A DNA stretch of 52,664 bases from Ruminococcus sp. Its GTDB lineage: Bacteria; Bacillota; Clostridia; Oscillospirales; Ruminococcaceae. Position 1 is the stretch's first letter, and every line of letters begins with the position of its first letter. Location of the stretch: assembly GCA_017397925.1 (NCBI GenBank), contig JAFQHO010000043.1, positions 1-52,664 on the forward strand, in the 5' to 3' direction. This document shows positions 1 to 7,714 of this stretch, one piece after another. Below the pieces are notes generated by a model that worked only from the letters and a program-made list of their open reading frames with translations, searched no databases and was not told where the DNA came from. A program made the position numbers and the translations under genes.

Positions 1-1
1 A

Positions 2-265
2 GAATTTGAATACCTCACAGCTTCAAGTCGTTTTGGTTGGTACAATTCCGCTGACTATTATCCTATTCACGAAGAATTGCTCCTTGCATATTGCGGCTGT
101 TATGGCGTAGATTCGTCTGATGTAGAACTTCTTCTTGACTACGGTTACACTCCCGATGAGGTTGAGGATATGCTTGTCGATACAAACCTGCTCCACGAAA
201 CACTTAGGGCTATAAGGTTTGAGGAATGCGAAAGTGTTTATGATGCGTGTTATGGAGTATTCTAA
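2..265 (+). CDS. 3' end of an unknown gene (partial)
   Basis: The reading frame is open from the left edge of the window to a TAA at 263-265, so only the last 87 codons are visible. The peptide is acidic (many D/E, with runs such as SSDVELLLDYGYTPDEVED), has no membrane segment and shows no motif I recognise. Its stop overlaps the ATG of the serine recombinase by one base (TAATG), so the two are probably co-transcribed and translationally coupled. Function unknown; it may belong to the same mobile element as the recombinase. Confidence 0.55.
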   Translation, partial: EFEYLTASSRFGWYNSADYYPIHEELLLAYCGCYGVDSSDVELLLDYGYTPDEVEDMLVDTNLLHETLRAIRFEECESVYDACYGVF

Positions 266-837
266 TGAGTAAAATCGGATATATTCGTGTTTCAACGGAA
301 CATCAGGAAACGGCACGACAAGAAGCTCTGATGCAGCAGTATCAGGTTGAGCGCATATTTGCTGAGAAGATATCTGGTAAGAATACTAATCGTCCTGAGC
401 TGAAAGCTATGCTTGATTATGTCCGTGAAGGCGATACCTTGTACATCGAGAGCATCAGCAGACTTGGACGCTCTACAAGAGATTTGCTCAATATAATTGA
501 TATTCTACAGGGCAAGGGAGTTACTCTTGTCAGCAGCAAGGAAAATATTGATACCAATACTCCACAAGGGCGTTTTGTTCTGTCGATATTTGCCGCTCTC
601 TCCGAGCTTGAACGTGAGCAGACCTTACAGCGTCAGCGTGAGGGAATTGCTATAGCCAAGGCACAAGGAAAATACAAGGGCAGACAGCCTATCGCTATCG
701 ACTGGGTTAAATTCGGGCAACTGTATGATATGTGGAAATCTCAAGCTATCACAGCCGTTGAATTTCAAAAACGTATGAATCTTCGTGCAAATACATTCTA
801 TCGAAGGCTCAAAGAATATGAACATGGACAAAAATAA
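265..837 (+). CDS. Serine recombinase, resolvase/invertase family
   Basis: A small site-specific recombinase (190 residues from the ATG at 265, which overlaps the preceding stop; an upstream GTG at 247 would add six residues without better support). The N-terminal catalytic domain begins MSKIGYIRVST, with the nucleophile at Ser10 inside the R-V-S-T signature. The SRLGRSTRDLL segment carries the conserved arginines, and LSIFAALSELEREQ is the usual family helix. A short C-terminal helix-turn-helix follows GRQPIAIDW. The length equals Tn3-type resolvases and DNA invertases rather than large serine integrases. It acts on DNA in the cytoplasm, probably resolving or inverting a nearby site that I could not identify. 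A good intrinsic terminator follows. Confidence 0.93.
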   Translation: MSKIGYIRVSTEHQETARQEALMQQYQVERIFAEKISGKNTNRPELKAMLDYVREGDTLYIESISRLGRSTRDLLNIIDILQGKGVTLVSSKENIDTNTPQGRFVLSIFAALSELEREQTLQRQREGIAIAKAQGKYKGRQPIAIDWVKFGQLYDMWKSQAITAVEFQKRMNLRANTFYRRLKEYEHGQK

Positions 838-841
838 CAAA

Positions 842-880
842 AAGCCGATACATAAATTGCTTGTGTATCGGCTTCGTTTT
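842..880 (+). terminator. Intrinsic terminator after the recombinase
   Basis: A perfect 11-bp stem (AAGCCGATACA / TGTATCGGCTT, 842-852 and 864-874) with an 11-nt loop is followed by a T-rich tract. It lies 4 bp past the recombinase stop. Confidence 0.85.
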
Positions 881-990
881 ATCAATAGGATATCCGTTAT
901 TATTGCAATATTTCAAAAGCTGAAATACCACTTATGTGAAATAGTTTTACTGTGTTTCAATAGACTACGGGCTAATGAAACAATAACTTG

Positions 991-1971
991 TTACAATTTA
1001 TCTATAACACGGAGTACACGATCGATATTATTGCTGAATTTTGAGACCATAAGACAAAACGCCCTATATTTAAACTTTTTAGGACACGTTATTTTATATT
1101 CGTCACGGCTGATATCAGAAGCAATTGTGAGCATTGCTTCAAACCATGCGTTCATATCCTTTTTAGGCTCAAGTAATTCTGTTATTTGGGCACACAGTCT
1201 TTCTATTTTGGGATAAGCAGTGTCAAAATGTTCTTTCAATGAATTTATATCATTTTCAAGGTATGATTTCCATCGTTTGTCTTTCTCGGAATCAGTAAGA
1301 TTCTTTAGCTCATGCTGCTTGTTATAAATGGTGTCGGTCTGTCGTTCTAAATCCTTTAATGTGCTTTTTATTAATTCACATAAATTAATAAGTGCCTTTT
1401 TCTCTGATTCAATAATTGTATAGGAATAAATAATGTTATTCACATCAGATTTAGAAGCATTTTTTAATTTATTTGATTTCGTGACTTTTTGAGTTGCAGC
1501 TGCTCTGATAATAGAAAAATATAATTCAGTGATATCTTCTGCCATCCCATAAATATCATCTATCTCACAAAAATCATCTTCCTCATAAATACCATACTTG
1601 TTTACATCTAAATTAATTTCTTTAGCAAACTTTATTGATTTTGATTCGTCATAATCTTCTATTACGCCCAATAATTCTTCTACGCAACTTTCCTTATCGA
1701 AATTCGCTTCAAGTTCACAGGCTATGTCACCAATACCATTGTCGCCTCTGAGATATTTTCTTAGCCGATCCGCTTTATTCTTTTCAATAAAGCAGCTTCC
1801 CTTTGAGTTTGTTATTGTTGGGAATATGCTGTCTATGATTTCCTTTCCATTTGAACTCAATCCAATTTTAAGCAACTCTTTCACAAATTCAGCCTTTCCA
1901 CCTTTGCCGTCCTCGATAATCTCATAGTAAGCTGTAGCATATTGTGAAAAAGTAATTTCTGCTTCTGCCAT
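991..1971 (-). CDS. Unknown helical protein, divergent from the large ATPase
   Basis: A 326-residue soluble protein that I cannot assign to a family. The start MAEAEITFSQ (ATG at 1971) is chosen because AGGAGGGG lies just upstream; an in-frame start seven codons earlier would swallow this ribosome site. The N-terminal third is acidic. The middle (about residues 180-270) is Lys/Glu-rich and looks helical or coiled-coil (SEKKALINLCELIKS, TIYNKQHELKNLTDSEK). There is no signal peptide, membrane segment or obvious nuclease motif. It is divergently transcribed from the HerA/FtsK-like ATPase, sharing a 277-bp intergenic region with a 9-bp inverted repeat, and lies between a recombinase and an integrase. 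This suggests accessory, possibly defence, cargo; that is inference. Confidence 0.75.
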   Translation of the reverse strand: MAEAEITFSQYATAYYEIIEDGKGGKAEFVKELLKIGLSSNGKEIIDSIFPTITNSKGSCFIEKNKADRLRKYLRGDNGIGDIACELEANFDKESCVEELLGVIEDYDESKSIKFAKEINLDVNKYGIYEEDDFCEIDDIYGMAEDITELYFSIIRAAATQKVTKSNKLKNASKSDVNNIIYSYTIIESEKKALINLCELIKSTLKDLERQTDTIYNKQHELKNLTDSEKDKRWKSYLENDINSLKEHFDTAYPKIERLCAQITELLEPKKDMNAWFEAMLTIASDISRDEYKITCPKKFKYRAFCLMVSKFSNNIDRVLRVIDKL

Positions 1972-2248
1972 TATTATCCCCCCTCCTATCAAGATGAGAC
2001 AAGATTTACATCACAAATCCCGTCTCGTCGTTATGCAAATTATAAAATTATTATAACATATGAATTTGCATTAGGCAATGCCTCTTTGGCAAAAAATATG
2101 TGAAGTGCTTGAAAATGCGGTAAAGTAAAAATATCGTTTCTGAAAAGGCATGAAAATGGGGCTTTTTCAGCTGATAAAGGAGCAGTATTTTATTTTCCAC
2201 CGCATTCAAGGGCTGATGAAATATTATTTTTAAGGAGGATGGTAAGAT
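1972..2248. promoter_or_regulatory. Divergent promoter region with inverted repeat
   Basis: The region between the two divergent genes contains a perfect 9-bp inverted repeat, ATGCAAATT at 2033-2041 and AATTTGCAT at 2063-2071, enclosing an AT-rich core with TATAAT-like sequence. It is a plausible operator over a promoter. Ribosome sites close both ends: AGGAGGGG for the leftward gene and AAGGAGG (about 2233) for the rightward gene. Confidence 0.45.
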
Positions 2249-5200
2249 ATGAATAACACTCCATCTGCGCTGATCCCGGCACAACAACCAAGTCAAGTAC
2301 CCAATCCTGACACACAGCATAATACTGCTATGCAAACAGCAGTTGAATTTGCAAAAATTAAAAATGAATTGGGATTATCTTTTATTGTAAAAGATAAAAA
2401 TTTCAACAACATATCTGGTAAGTTTAAAGACTTATCACAACTTCTAAAAAGCCCTGAATTTATAGCACATTTGGATCAGGAATTGTATGTATGCGACCTT
2501 AATGAGACAACCTGGTTTAAGCTTAAGCTGAAAAAAGGAAGGATTATTTCATTCACGTTCTTGTTAAACGTTAAAATCAATTGGTTTAAAGTAATAAATA
2601 AAGATTTCGGTAATTTCGATTTTATTCATGTTGGTTTTGGCTCCAAAGAGGATAATACCGACGCAACATCAACACTTATTCCTTATTCTGACGTAACTCC
2701 TGATAAGATTGCAAAGCACTTTAAGCAACTTGTAGGGCAGACGGCAAACAATTCAAAAGAATTAGGGAAACTGCTTTGTTATATACTAACAAAATACTTA
2801 ACCTCTTCCTCTCCTAGAACACAGGAATATCACGGCAAGAAACAAGGATTTGAAAGAAATCTTAAGGGGGAGATACAATTCAATCCTGCTCACTTATTAC
2901 CTAAAAAGATGCTTCCATACTTGCCTGCCGGCATAAAGGCCAGACAATATCCGCCATATGTTATTTGTCAGAACGAAGACATAACACCTATCCTTACTCC
3001 ACTATATACTGAACAAAAGGAGTTTCAGCTCGTGCTCCTTCACAGAATTGCAAGCTGGCATCAGTCGTTCTTCGTTCAGAAGGACGTTTGTTCAGATAGC
3101 ACGCTTATCATCAAGCTAGGTACAGGAGTGTCTATAACTTTGGCGATTGTTTTGCTGAAAAACACACGTTACGACTCGCTTGACGTACCTCCGATAGGTC
3201 CAAACATCAAACCTCTTAAGTTTGAGCTTGAAACCGTCAACGATGGTATGGTTGTTGCAGTTGATGTGTACGCAGCCGACCAGTTCAAAAAGGCTGAAAA
3301 AGGCTATGACTTACTTATCAACGATACAAGCGGAGCTACCGGAGAAGGCGAAACTGTACATCACATTTCTGTACTTATATCCGGATATGCTGATATGTAT
3401 TTCCCAAAAGACAAATGCTGCGTCCTTGAGTTAGGCGATGTGTCAACTAGATACTCGCCAGAGGCATATAAGACAGCACTCAAGCGTTTGGATGCAAATC
3501 TGATCGTTAGAACTGAGCGTGGCTGTAACAACGGCAATTTTATTAAGGTATTCAACGGCTATGTTGACGAAATTCGCAACAATATTCCCGATACTATACC
3601 GAATTCAAAACACAATACTTACATCATGCTGAATACAGCATTGCGTATGTATAACGAGTTCTTTAGTCCTTTATTCGCACCGGATATAGAGCAATATATC
3701 GTTGAGTGGCTCTGCTCACAAGAGCAGGACAAGCAACCATTATACGATGTTATATGCACAGAATTTGGAAAAATCCTTAATAATAAAATAGCTGACGAGT
3801 ATTTCCGACTGATTTTAAAAGAGGAAACAACGCCGTTCGATAAGGGGAGTCACACTTTGGTGGTAGACAAAGATAAACGCTGCATTTATCTTGAGACGGC
3901 TGAAAGCTTATCGATTGCTAAAAACGAGATGAACTCTATTGGTGACAGCGATAGTCTGACATCTGCTCTTTACAGCTGTGGATATCTTCCGCACAACGCA
4001 AAGAGTGAAAAAAGTATCAGAATAGCGGCTATAACATCCGACGGTGTACCATATCCTTTATACGTCCATGCGATAAGTTATTCATTGCTGACTCAGGAAA
4101 ACAAATTAAGATTCGACTTGCTAGACAAGGAAGCAAATCTCTTCTCTTACGATGAAATACCGAGAGAAAGCTTCTTGCCGCTGATCAAGACTATTGACGG
4201 CAGATTCGCAGGCAAGATGCTTCGCTATGAAGCTGAAGAATCGAATATATACTTCGGCACTGGCAGAACTGGAAGCGGTAAGAGCTGGGCAATTGCTCAG
4301 ATTCTGCCTATGCTGTTTATGCTTGGTCATATCGTTGTGGTATTTGATACAAGCGGCAGTTACACTAAAGAAAAACTACTGAAAATGCTGCCATCCGAGG
4401 TAGTTGAGAAGCTCTTCAAGTTCATCAATATCGGTGTTGGAATGGATCTGATTCCCATTGACCTTGGTTCACTCAGAGGATGTGAGACTCTTCCGGATAA
4501 GAAGCGTGCTATTTATAGTGTTATCCGTGCAGCAACCGGTTCCCTTGATAAGAGTGCATCGAGAAAGCTGAAAGGATTTTTATCTGACTATCTCAAGGAC
4601 AAGAAATACTTTGTCAACCTTAACGCTCTCTGCTCTAAGCTTGAAAAAACTCCAGGATTTGGTGCTGAGATCGCTAACTGTGTTCAGTCGGTTCTTGATG
4701 ATATCAAAGAAGTAGGCTTTGCAAAGCAAGATTGGGAAAAACTATTGTCAGAACACAAAATTATTGTCGTTAATCTTGGAAACGAGGTTGGTGACAGTAC
4801 CCATCAGCTTCTTGATATGATGGTTGGATCATTATTTAATTGGCAGATGAAATACGATTCAAAGTTCTTGTCTATTGCGATAGATGAGTTGATAGATCAG
4901 GATTTCAGCATGGGCTCACCGCTTCAGACGATAGTCAAGCAGGGACGCAAGTTCCACACGGCTCTGATAGGGGCGACGCAGGATTACTTCAATCAAGGCA
5001 GTTCACATCTCGATGTGATGAAGCAGGCTAATATAAATAGTTTCTGTCGTCCGGGAAAATCTGCGGATAGAATTGCTCAGAAACTTGACTACAGCAATGC
5101 TGTTGATGCAGGTTTCAACAATTTCAAGGCGGGCGATGAAATACTTGAATTCGACGGCTACAACAAGGAGACCGGTGAGAACGAAGCTCTCACAATAAAA

Positions 5201-5272
5201 GGCAGGGTTGTTGATTTCATCAATACCCCATTGTATGAAAAATTTAAAAAAATTTATGGATATAATCATTAA
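2249..5272 (+). CDS. Large HerA/FtsK-like P-loop ATPase (1007 aa), system unknown
   Basis: The C-terminal third is a RecA-fold motor domain: Walker A GTGRTGSGKS at residues 670-679, a hydrophobic strand plus acidic Walker B-like SIAIDEL around residue 875, and a sensor-like strand ending in HTALIGATQDY. This is the HerA/FtsK/VirB4 style of pumping ATPase, which moves DNA or protein. The first 660 residues resemble nothing I can name; they begin with a Pro/Gln-rich tail, have no membrane segment and contain mixed alpha/beta sequence. The ATG follows AAGGAGG at good spacing. It sits divergently to an unknown helical protein and directly upstream of xis and int, a typical cargo position. A conjugation motor is possible but no other transfer genes are visible; a DptH-like or other defence ATPase is equally possible. 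The ATPase class is fairly sure, the role is not. Confidence 0.85.
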   Translation: MNNTPSALIPAQQPSQVPNPDTQHNTAMQTAVEFAKIKNELGLSFIVKDKNFNNISGKFKDLSQLLKSPEFIAHLDQELYVCDLNETTWFKLKLKKGRIISFTFLLNVKINWFKVINKDFGNFDFIHVGFGSKEDNTDATSTLIPYSDVTPDKIAKHFKQLVGQTANNSKELGKLLCYILTKYLTSSSPRTQEYHGKKQGFERNLKGEIQFNPAHLLPKKMLPYLPAGIKARQYPPYVICQNEDITPILTPLYTEQKEFQLVLLHRIASWHQSFFVQKDVCSDSTLIIKLGTGVSITLAIVLLKNTRYDSLDVPPIGPNIKPLKFELETVNDGMVVAVDVYAADQFKKAEKGYDLLINDTSGATGEGETVHHISVLISGYADMYFPKDKCCVLELGDVSTRYSPEAYKTALKRLDANLIVRTERGCNNGNFIKVFNGYVDEIRNNIPDTIPNSKHNTYIMLNTALRMYNEFFSPLFAPDIEQYIVEWLCSQEQDKQPLYDVICTEFGKILNNKIADEYFRLILKEETTPFDKGSHTLVVDKDKRCIYLETAESLSIAKNEMNSIGDSDSLTSALYSCGYLPHNAKSEKSIRIAAITSDGVPYPLYVHAISYSLLTQENKLRFDLLDKEANLFSYDEIPRESFLPLIKTIDGRFAGKMLRYEAEESNIYFGTGRTGSGKSWAIAQILPMLFMLGHIVVVFDTSGSYTKEKLLKMLPSEVVEKLFKFINIGVGMDLIPIDLGSLRGCETLPDKKRAIYSVIRAATGSLDKSASRKLKGFLSDYLKDKKYFVNLNALCSKLEKTPGFGAEIANCVQSVLDDIKEVGFAKQDWEKLLSEHKIIVVNLGNEVGDSTHQLLDMMVGSLFNWQMKYDSKFLSIAIDELIDQDFSMGSPLQTIVKQGRKFHTALIGATQDYFNQGSSHLDVMKQANINSFCRPGKSADRIAQKLDYSNAVDAGFNNFKAGDEILEFDGYNKETGENEALTIKGRVVDFINTPLYEKFKKIYGYNH

Positions 5273-5368
5273 CAATGTGCAACGACCTTCGGGACGCTGC
5301 CTATATATCCATTATACACTATAAATGAAATTACTTCAAGTATTTTCGTTCAGAAAGGAAAGATAATT

Positions 5369-5569
5369 ATGTTAACTATCGAAAACACATTCACCGAGTA
5401 CCCAGATATTGTATCACCGAAGCAGATGATGCAGATGCTTCACATAGGAAGAAATAAAGCATTTCAGCTTTTAAAGGGCGATATACCGTCAATTAGAATT
5501 GGAACTTCTCACAAAATTCCCAAAATATACATCATCGAATACCTTAACAAGCAATCTGCCAGAAACTAA
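5369..5569 (+). CDS. Excisionase / MerR-like helix-turn-helix protein
   Basis: A 66-residue DNA-binding protein of the excisionase type. ISPKQMMQMLHIGRNKAFQLL is a winged HTH of the helix_turn_helix_17 kind (here VSPKQMMQMLHIGRNKA), followed by IPSIRIG...KIPKIYIIEYLNKQ, the wing and closing helix common to Tn916-type Xis and AlpA-like proteins. It precedes the integrase by 54 bp on the same strand, the standard xis-int order. Its expected role is to bend attachment-site DNA and favour excision over integration. AAAGGAAAG supplies the ribosome site. Confidence 0.87.
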   Translation: MLTIENTFTEYPDIVSPKQMMQMLHIGRNKAFQLLKGDIPSIRIGTSHKIPKIYIIEYLNKQSARN

Positions 5570-5580
5570 TCATGTTCTAT

Positions 5581-5602
5581 CGGCTGCCGTTAATGGCAGC
5601 CG
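5581..5602 (+). promoter_or_regulatory. Hairpin between xis and int
   Basis: An 8-bp stem (CGGCTGCC / GGCAGCCG) with a 6-nt loop sits in the short xis-int gap, 12 bp before the integrase ribosome site AAGGAGG. It has no T-tract, so a role in mRNA stability or translation of int is more likely than termination. Confidence 0.5.
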
Positions 5603-5623
5603 ACTACTTCAAGGAGGAAAACT

Positions 5624-6850
5624 ATGATAGATTATAAACTTCACATAAATAAAGGACTGTGGCATGTCAACTTCTACGTTGAGGATGTCAGCGGGAAAAA
5701 GAAGCGTAAGCAGCTTTCCACAGGAATAAAAGCATATGACGATTACGGCCGCAGAATTAACAAACGTAAAGCTGATGAAAAGGCTAAAGAAATCGTATCT
5801 CGTTATGACGGTGTAGTTGACAACGAGTTTGCTTCGTGGTCGTTGGACAAGTGTACAGAATACTGCCTTGAAATCAATAAGGTGAAAATGTCACCAACCA
5901 CCTACAACGATTACCAATGTGCTTTAAATAAACACATCAAGCCTTACTTTAGAAACGGCAAACCTCTTAGGGATATACGCGCAAAAGATATCGAGGCATT
6001 TTGCAGTTTTATGATAAATGAAGGTAAAAGTCCTAAAACCGTACACAAAATGCTCAGTCTTATTGGACCAGCTTTCAGATACGCTGAAAAGAATGATTTT
6101 ATCCTTAAAAATCCTATGAGAGTTGTAGACAAGCCATCTAAGGTCAAAAAAGAAAGCAGTTACTACAATGCTGAGCAACTTAACAAACTTGCAAAAGCAG
6201 CTAAAGGTTCCTACATAGAAACTCCCGTTATACTTGCAATGGTACTCGGGTTAAGACGTTCGGAAATAGTAGGCATAACCTGGGATAACGTCGATTTTGA
6301 TAACAGGCTTCTGCATATAAAGCAGAGCGTTATTGTTGGTGATTCAAGTATTCTTCCACAGGGAACGTACAGAGTTATCGGGCGTACCAAGAGCCATAAA
6401 TCCAAGGACATTATTCTGAAATACTTTCTCAAAACGGACAGCAGCGAGAGGAGCTTTACAATTAATGACGCTCTCTATAACTACCTCAAAACTCTTAAAG
6501 CGGAGCAGGAGGTTATGATAAGGGAAACTAACGCTTACAAGGATTTCCTTTGTGTTAATGCTGTAGGAACGCTTATAACACCTGATAGTATCACATCTCA
6601 TTTCACAAAGCTGCTTGATGAGAATGGCTTACCGCATATCAAATTCCACGCACTGCGACATTCCTGTATTAGTCTGCTTGCCAATAATACGGCTTTCTCA
6701 ATGAAACAGATACAGGATTACGCTGGACACAGCGACTTCCTCACAACATTTAACGTGTACAGCCATACCGAGGATTCTGCAAAGAAGACTGAAATGGACT
6801 ACATAACAAGCTGCTTCACGGATTTGTTTGATAGTGACGATCAAGGATAA
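5624..6850 (+). CDS. int: Tyrosine recombinase / integrase
   Basis: A 408-residue phage/ICE-type integrase. An N-terminal arm-binding region (residues 1-60, Lys/Arg-rich GKKKRKQLSTG) precedes a SAM-like core-binding domain (about 70-170) and the catalytic domain. Catalytic residues are visible: Arg in VLGLRRSEIVGI, HALRHS (H-x-x-R), the AGHSD histidine box and the nucleophile Tyr in FNVYSHT. All are present, so the enzyme should be active. Length fits Tn916/Tn5276-type integrases. It lies after xis and is followed by a terminator, marking the likely end of an integrative element. The attachment site was not found: no tRNA lies immediately beside it. Confidence 0.95.
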   Translation: MIDYKLHINKGLWHVNFYVEDVSGKKKRKQLSTGIKAYDDYGRRINKRKADEKAKEIVSRYDGVVDNEFASWSLDKCTEYCLEINKVKMSPTTYNDYQCALNKHIKPYFRNGKPLRDIRAKDIEAFCSFMINEGKSPKTVHKMLSLIGPAFRYAEKNDFILKNPMRVVDKPSKVKKESSYYNAEQLNKLAKAAKGSYIETPVILAMVLGLRRSEIVGITWDNVDFDNRLLHIKQSVIVGDSSILPQGTYRVIGRTKSHKSKDIILKYFLKTDSSERSFTINDALYNYLKTLKAEQEVMIRETNAYKDFLCVNAVGTLITPDSITSHFTKLLDENGLPHIKFHALRHSCISLLANNTAFSMKQIQDYAGHSDFLTTFNVYSHTEDSAKKTEMDYITSCFTDLFDSDDQG

Positions 6851-6856
6851 TAAAAT

Positions 6857-6892
6857 AGCAGGAACTTTCGATACCGAGAGTTCCTGCTTTAT
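6857..6892 (+). terminator. Intrinsic terminator after int
   Basis: A 10-bp stem (AGCAGGAACT / AGTTCCTGCT, 6857-6866 and 6879-6888) is followed by TT and AT-rich sequence, 6 bp after the integrase stop. It lies between the rightward integrase and the leftward effector gene, so it may serve both strands. Confidence 0.8.
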
Positions 6893-6924
6893 AACTTCAA
6901 ATCTATTGATAGACATCTCAATAA

Positions 6925-7695
6925 TTATTCTTGTGTGATTCCATCTAAAAAATTTCTGTCACCCTCAATTTTTATATAATTCGATCCGCTGTTACTTTTT
7001 TGATGAATATTTTTCGCAATAGTGTCGTTTCCGTTGATATCGATACGGTTTTGGTTGTTAATCTTAATATCACTAAGTAATTGCTTTAAGGAATCCTCTG
7101 CAAGATCGATGCGGTTTGTATCAATATTTTGAGATGCAGGATTGTTCGCAATAGCTTGCTTTATTTCATTAAGTTCGGCAATTATAGATTCTACGCCTTC
7201 TTCCGTTTTGAGCGTTGCGAGATACACTTTTAATGATTCGTCAAGATCTATGCTATCTGAAATCATATTATAAAAATCCTTGACAAAATTTGAGATTTCA
7301 TCACTTGTAATTGTGCAAACGGAACTTTTTTCACGATTCCACATTCTTATATATACTTTCATATCTTGTTCAGTTTTAATTATAATATTTTTGTTTTCAA
7401 GATAGTTAGGGAATTCGGTGAATTTATCATTATATTTTTCATTTACCTGTTGAAAAGCATTCAAAACGATATTATCAAGTTTTTCCTGCATGTTTTTTTC
7501 TTTGCCAAAGAATTTATTCACCTTGTTTATTAAGCCGCCAGTGAGCAATTCAATTACTCCGTCACCGGCACACTCGACAAATTCCGCACCTGGCTGATTG
7601 TTGGAAAGAGAGGAAGTGATGCGATAATGTATAATAGATTTCAAAATTATTCCCGTTAATCTTATTACTCCTCCGATTACTATTGCAGTTTCCAT
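6925..7695 (-). CDS. Candidate cell-death effector with two C-terminal amyloid-like motifs
   Basis: A 256-residue protein; the start METAIVIGG (7695) is chosen for the upstream AAAGGAG. Residues 2-22 are strongly hydrophobic (ETAIVIGGVIRLTGIILKSI), followed by a small-residue segment and a mostly helical, charged body to about residue 205. The C-terminus carries two 17-residue segments, NRIDINGNDTIAKNIHQ (216-232) and NYIKIEGDRNFLDGITQ (239-255), related to each other and to residues 9-25 of the STAND protein encoded 19 bp upstream. Helical effector plus C-terminal motif is the plan of HET-S and of bacterial Bell-domain effectors, which perforate membranes when seeded by a cognate NLR. I therefore infer a membrane-active death effector. 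I cannot confirm the Bell fold by eye. An alternative is a membrane-anchored adaptor. Confidence 0.75.
   Translation of the reverse strand: METAIVIGGVIRLTGIILKSIIHYRITSSLSNNQPGAEFVECAGDGVIELLTGGLINKVNKFFGKEKNMQEKLDNIVLNAFQQVNEKYNDKFTEFPNYLENKNIIIKTEQDMKVYIRMWNREKSSVCTITSDEISNFVKDFYNMISDSIDLDESLKVYLATLKTEEGVESIIAELNEIKQAIANNPASQNIDTNRIDLAEDSLKQLLSDIKINNQNRIDINGNDTIAKNIHQKSNSGSNYIKIEGDRNFLDGITQE
6931..7050 (-). other. Tandem amyloid-like motif pair in the effector C-terminus
   Basis: Two 17-codon units, at 7000-7050 (first) and 6931-6981 (second), are separated by a 6-residue linker KSNSGS. Shared pattern with the STAND N-terminus: N-x-I-x-[IL]-x-G-x-x-[NT]-x-[LA]-x-[GN]-I-x-Q. N1, I3, G7, I15 and Q17 are invariant in all three copies. 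Alternating hydrophobics with Gly/Asn turns fit a beta-arch amyloid fold. Confidence 0.65.
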
Positions 7696-7714
7696 AGTAC
7701 TATACTCCTTTTTA

